A stretch of DNA of 64,000 bases from Anodontia alba (taxonomy: Eukaryota; Mollusca; Bivalvia; Lucinida; Lucinidae). Of the stretch, positions 63,175 through 64,000 are shown in pieces (position 1 is the first letter of the stretch; the number at the start of each line of letters is the position of its first letter). The notes beneath the pieces were generated by a model. That model was not told where the DNA came from. It ran no database searches and saw only the letters and a list, made by a program, of their open reading frames with translations. Location: NCBI GenBank assembly GCA_964016985.1, contig OZ024833.1, positions 58,541,463 to 58,605,462 on the forward strand, given 5' to 3'. Position numbers and translations under genes: made by a program.

Positions 63175-63394
63175 CCCATTGTAGTCGGGAGAACCGTAAA
63201 AGGGTAATTGACAAACAGTGCAGACCCGGATCAGACGCTGCAGAATGCGGCGTCTGATCAGGGTCTCCACTGTTTGCAAATAGTTTAGCCATTTTTCTCT
63301 AGGAATATGTAAATCTCATAGCTGGACATATCTAAAATTGAAATTGGACCCTTCCAATATATAGTGTGGGAGAGTCTATTCAGTCTACAATGGG
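63175..63394. mobile_element. M4-C MITE
   Basis: Left TTAG (decayed TTAA), CCCATTGTAGTCGGGAGAAC; right CTACAATGGG then TTAA (63395-63398). Centre CAGACGCTGCAGAATGCGGC GTCTG. Confidence 0.75.
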
Positions 63395-63398
63395 TTAA

Positions 63399-63602
63399 CC
63401 CCCCCTCAACCCTGAGTTTCTGAAGTGACTACATGTCCTTGAATTTGGACATGTCCATTGATGCAAACTGGGATTTTAGTCTAAAATCAAAAACATAATG
63501 GCAAACAGTGTAGATCCTGATGAGATGGCTCATAACGAGCCATCTCATCTGGATCTGCACTGTTTGCAAAGGTATCAGTATTGATCTGCAGCGATGAAAG
63601 TG
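63399..63602. mobile_element. M4-F MITE sharing TTAA with M4-C
   Basis: TTAA (63395-63398) then CCCCCCCTCAACCCTGAGTT; right end GATGAAAGTG then TTAA (63603-63606). Core GAGATGGCTCATAACGAGCC ATCTC in GGCAAACAGTG/CACTGTTTGC arms. Confidence 0.7.
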
Positions 63603-63606
63603 TTAA

Positions 63607-64000
63607 GATATGAATTGAGATGATGAAGAGGGATAATGAAAGGCTCTGAGCATTATATAGATGTACCATATTTTCCTCTTATACAAGATACAAGATACAA
63701 GATATTTATTACGAATTTTCGGCTCACATAGGAGCATATAAATATGCATCTAAATGTACTAACAAATGAATAATCAAGGAAAGAGTTCCAAATGACAGAA
63801 AATAATTATTAAGAAAGAAGGACAGAAACAATGGAACAAAAAAAAAAAAGCCACTATATTATGATCTATATTATATAGTAAATGCTATCTATTGTTAATC
63901 TATATACCCTATTCCCCCAAATGCGTCCACTGGCGCATGCCTCTCAGCAAGGGTGCCCACCTTATAAAAGCAGCTATGATGTAACAAATGACTCCACAGG
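63607..64000. other. Intron, nothing certain
   Basis: 63680-63730 (ACAAGATACAAGATATTTAT) is a short ACAAGAT tandem, possibly the 3' tail of a retroelement running off the window. A-run at 63838. No exon recognised. Confidence 0.35.

Overview
The window is intronic-rich animal DNA, most likely from a bivalve mollusc. It is AT-rich, has GT-AG introns of 2-15 kb, tRNA-derived SINEs, RTE-type LINEs, very many small palindromic MITEs, and 'pearl'-like elements (tandem ~160-bp core, then a GGAC-type microsatellite and a 3' hairpin) that are typical of bivalve genomes. Genus cannot be fixed from sequence alone.

The backbone is one minus-strand integrin alpha-subunit gene. Twelve internal exons run right to left: 62809-62936, 52393-52478, 37743-37937, 35530-35575, 29505-29615, 23937-24150, 21974-22076, 19635-19773, 16239-16327, 6617-6918, 3775-3976 and 1082-1477. 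Their splice phases join into one open frame of about 670 codons covering the beta-propeller (FG-GAP repeats, three cation loops), the thigh and the start of calf-1. No I domain is inserted. The signal peptide and start of blade 1 lie beyond the right edge; the rest of the calf region, transmembrane helix and tail lie beyond the left edge.

One intact gene is nested on the plus strand in the intron between the 6.6 kb and 16.2 kb exons: a single-exon B-box/propeller-like (TRIM-like) protein with an MGxxxS N-terminus (13387-14571). All other protein-like signals are transposon remnants: an RTE/CFDP2-like LINE with a PHD-like finger (53.6-56.8 kb), a 3' fragment of the same family (28.8-29.2 kb), an RNase H-bearing LINE end (26.0-27.1 kb), and a pogo/Tigger transposase stub (31.5 kb).

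The introns are a dense, nested transposon landscape. I use local names. M1: 240-bp palindrome bounded by GGGCCCAG. M2: hairpin around GTACTCATTAGAAG. M3: hairpin around TGACATTTCATGC. M4 A-F: hairpin around GGCAAACAGTG, found with at least six different termini. M5: hairpin around AAAGGAAAGAATTTG. M7: termini ACTACAACCTCTTTATAACA. Many M3, M4 and M5 copies and a 611-620-bp element present three times are flanked by TTAA, as in piggyBac or Kolobok-type transposition. Pearl-like elements occur at 0.1, 7.8-11.0, 32.6-34.5, 36.5-37.5 and 41.3-42.9 kb, all in plus orientation. A hAT-like element (59.2-60.4 kb), a Tigger-like element (31.0-32.2 kb) and a 3-kb TTAA element (43.5-46.5 kb) complete the set. 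Nesting up to four levels gives a relative insertion order.
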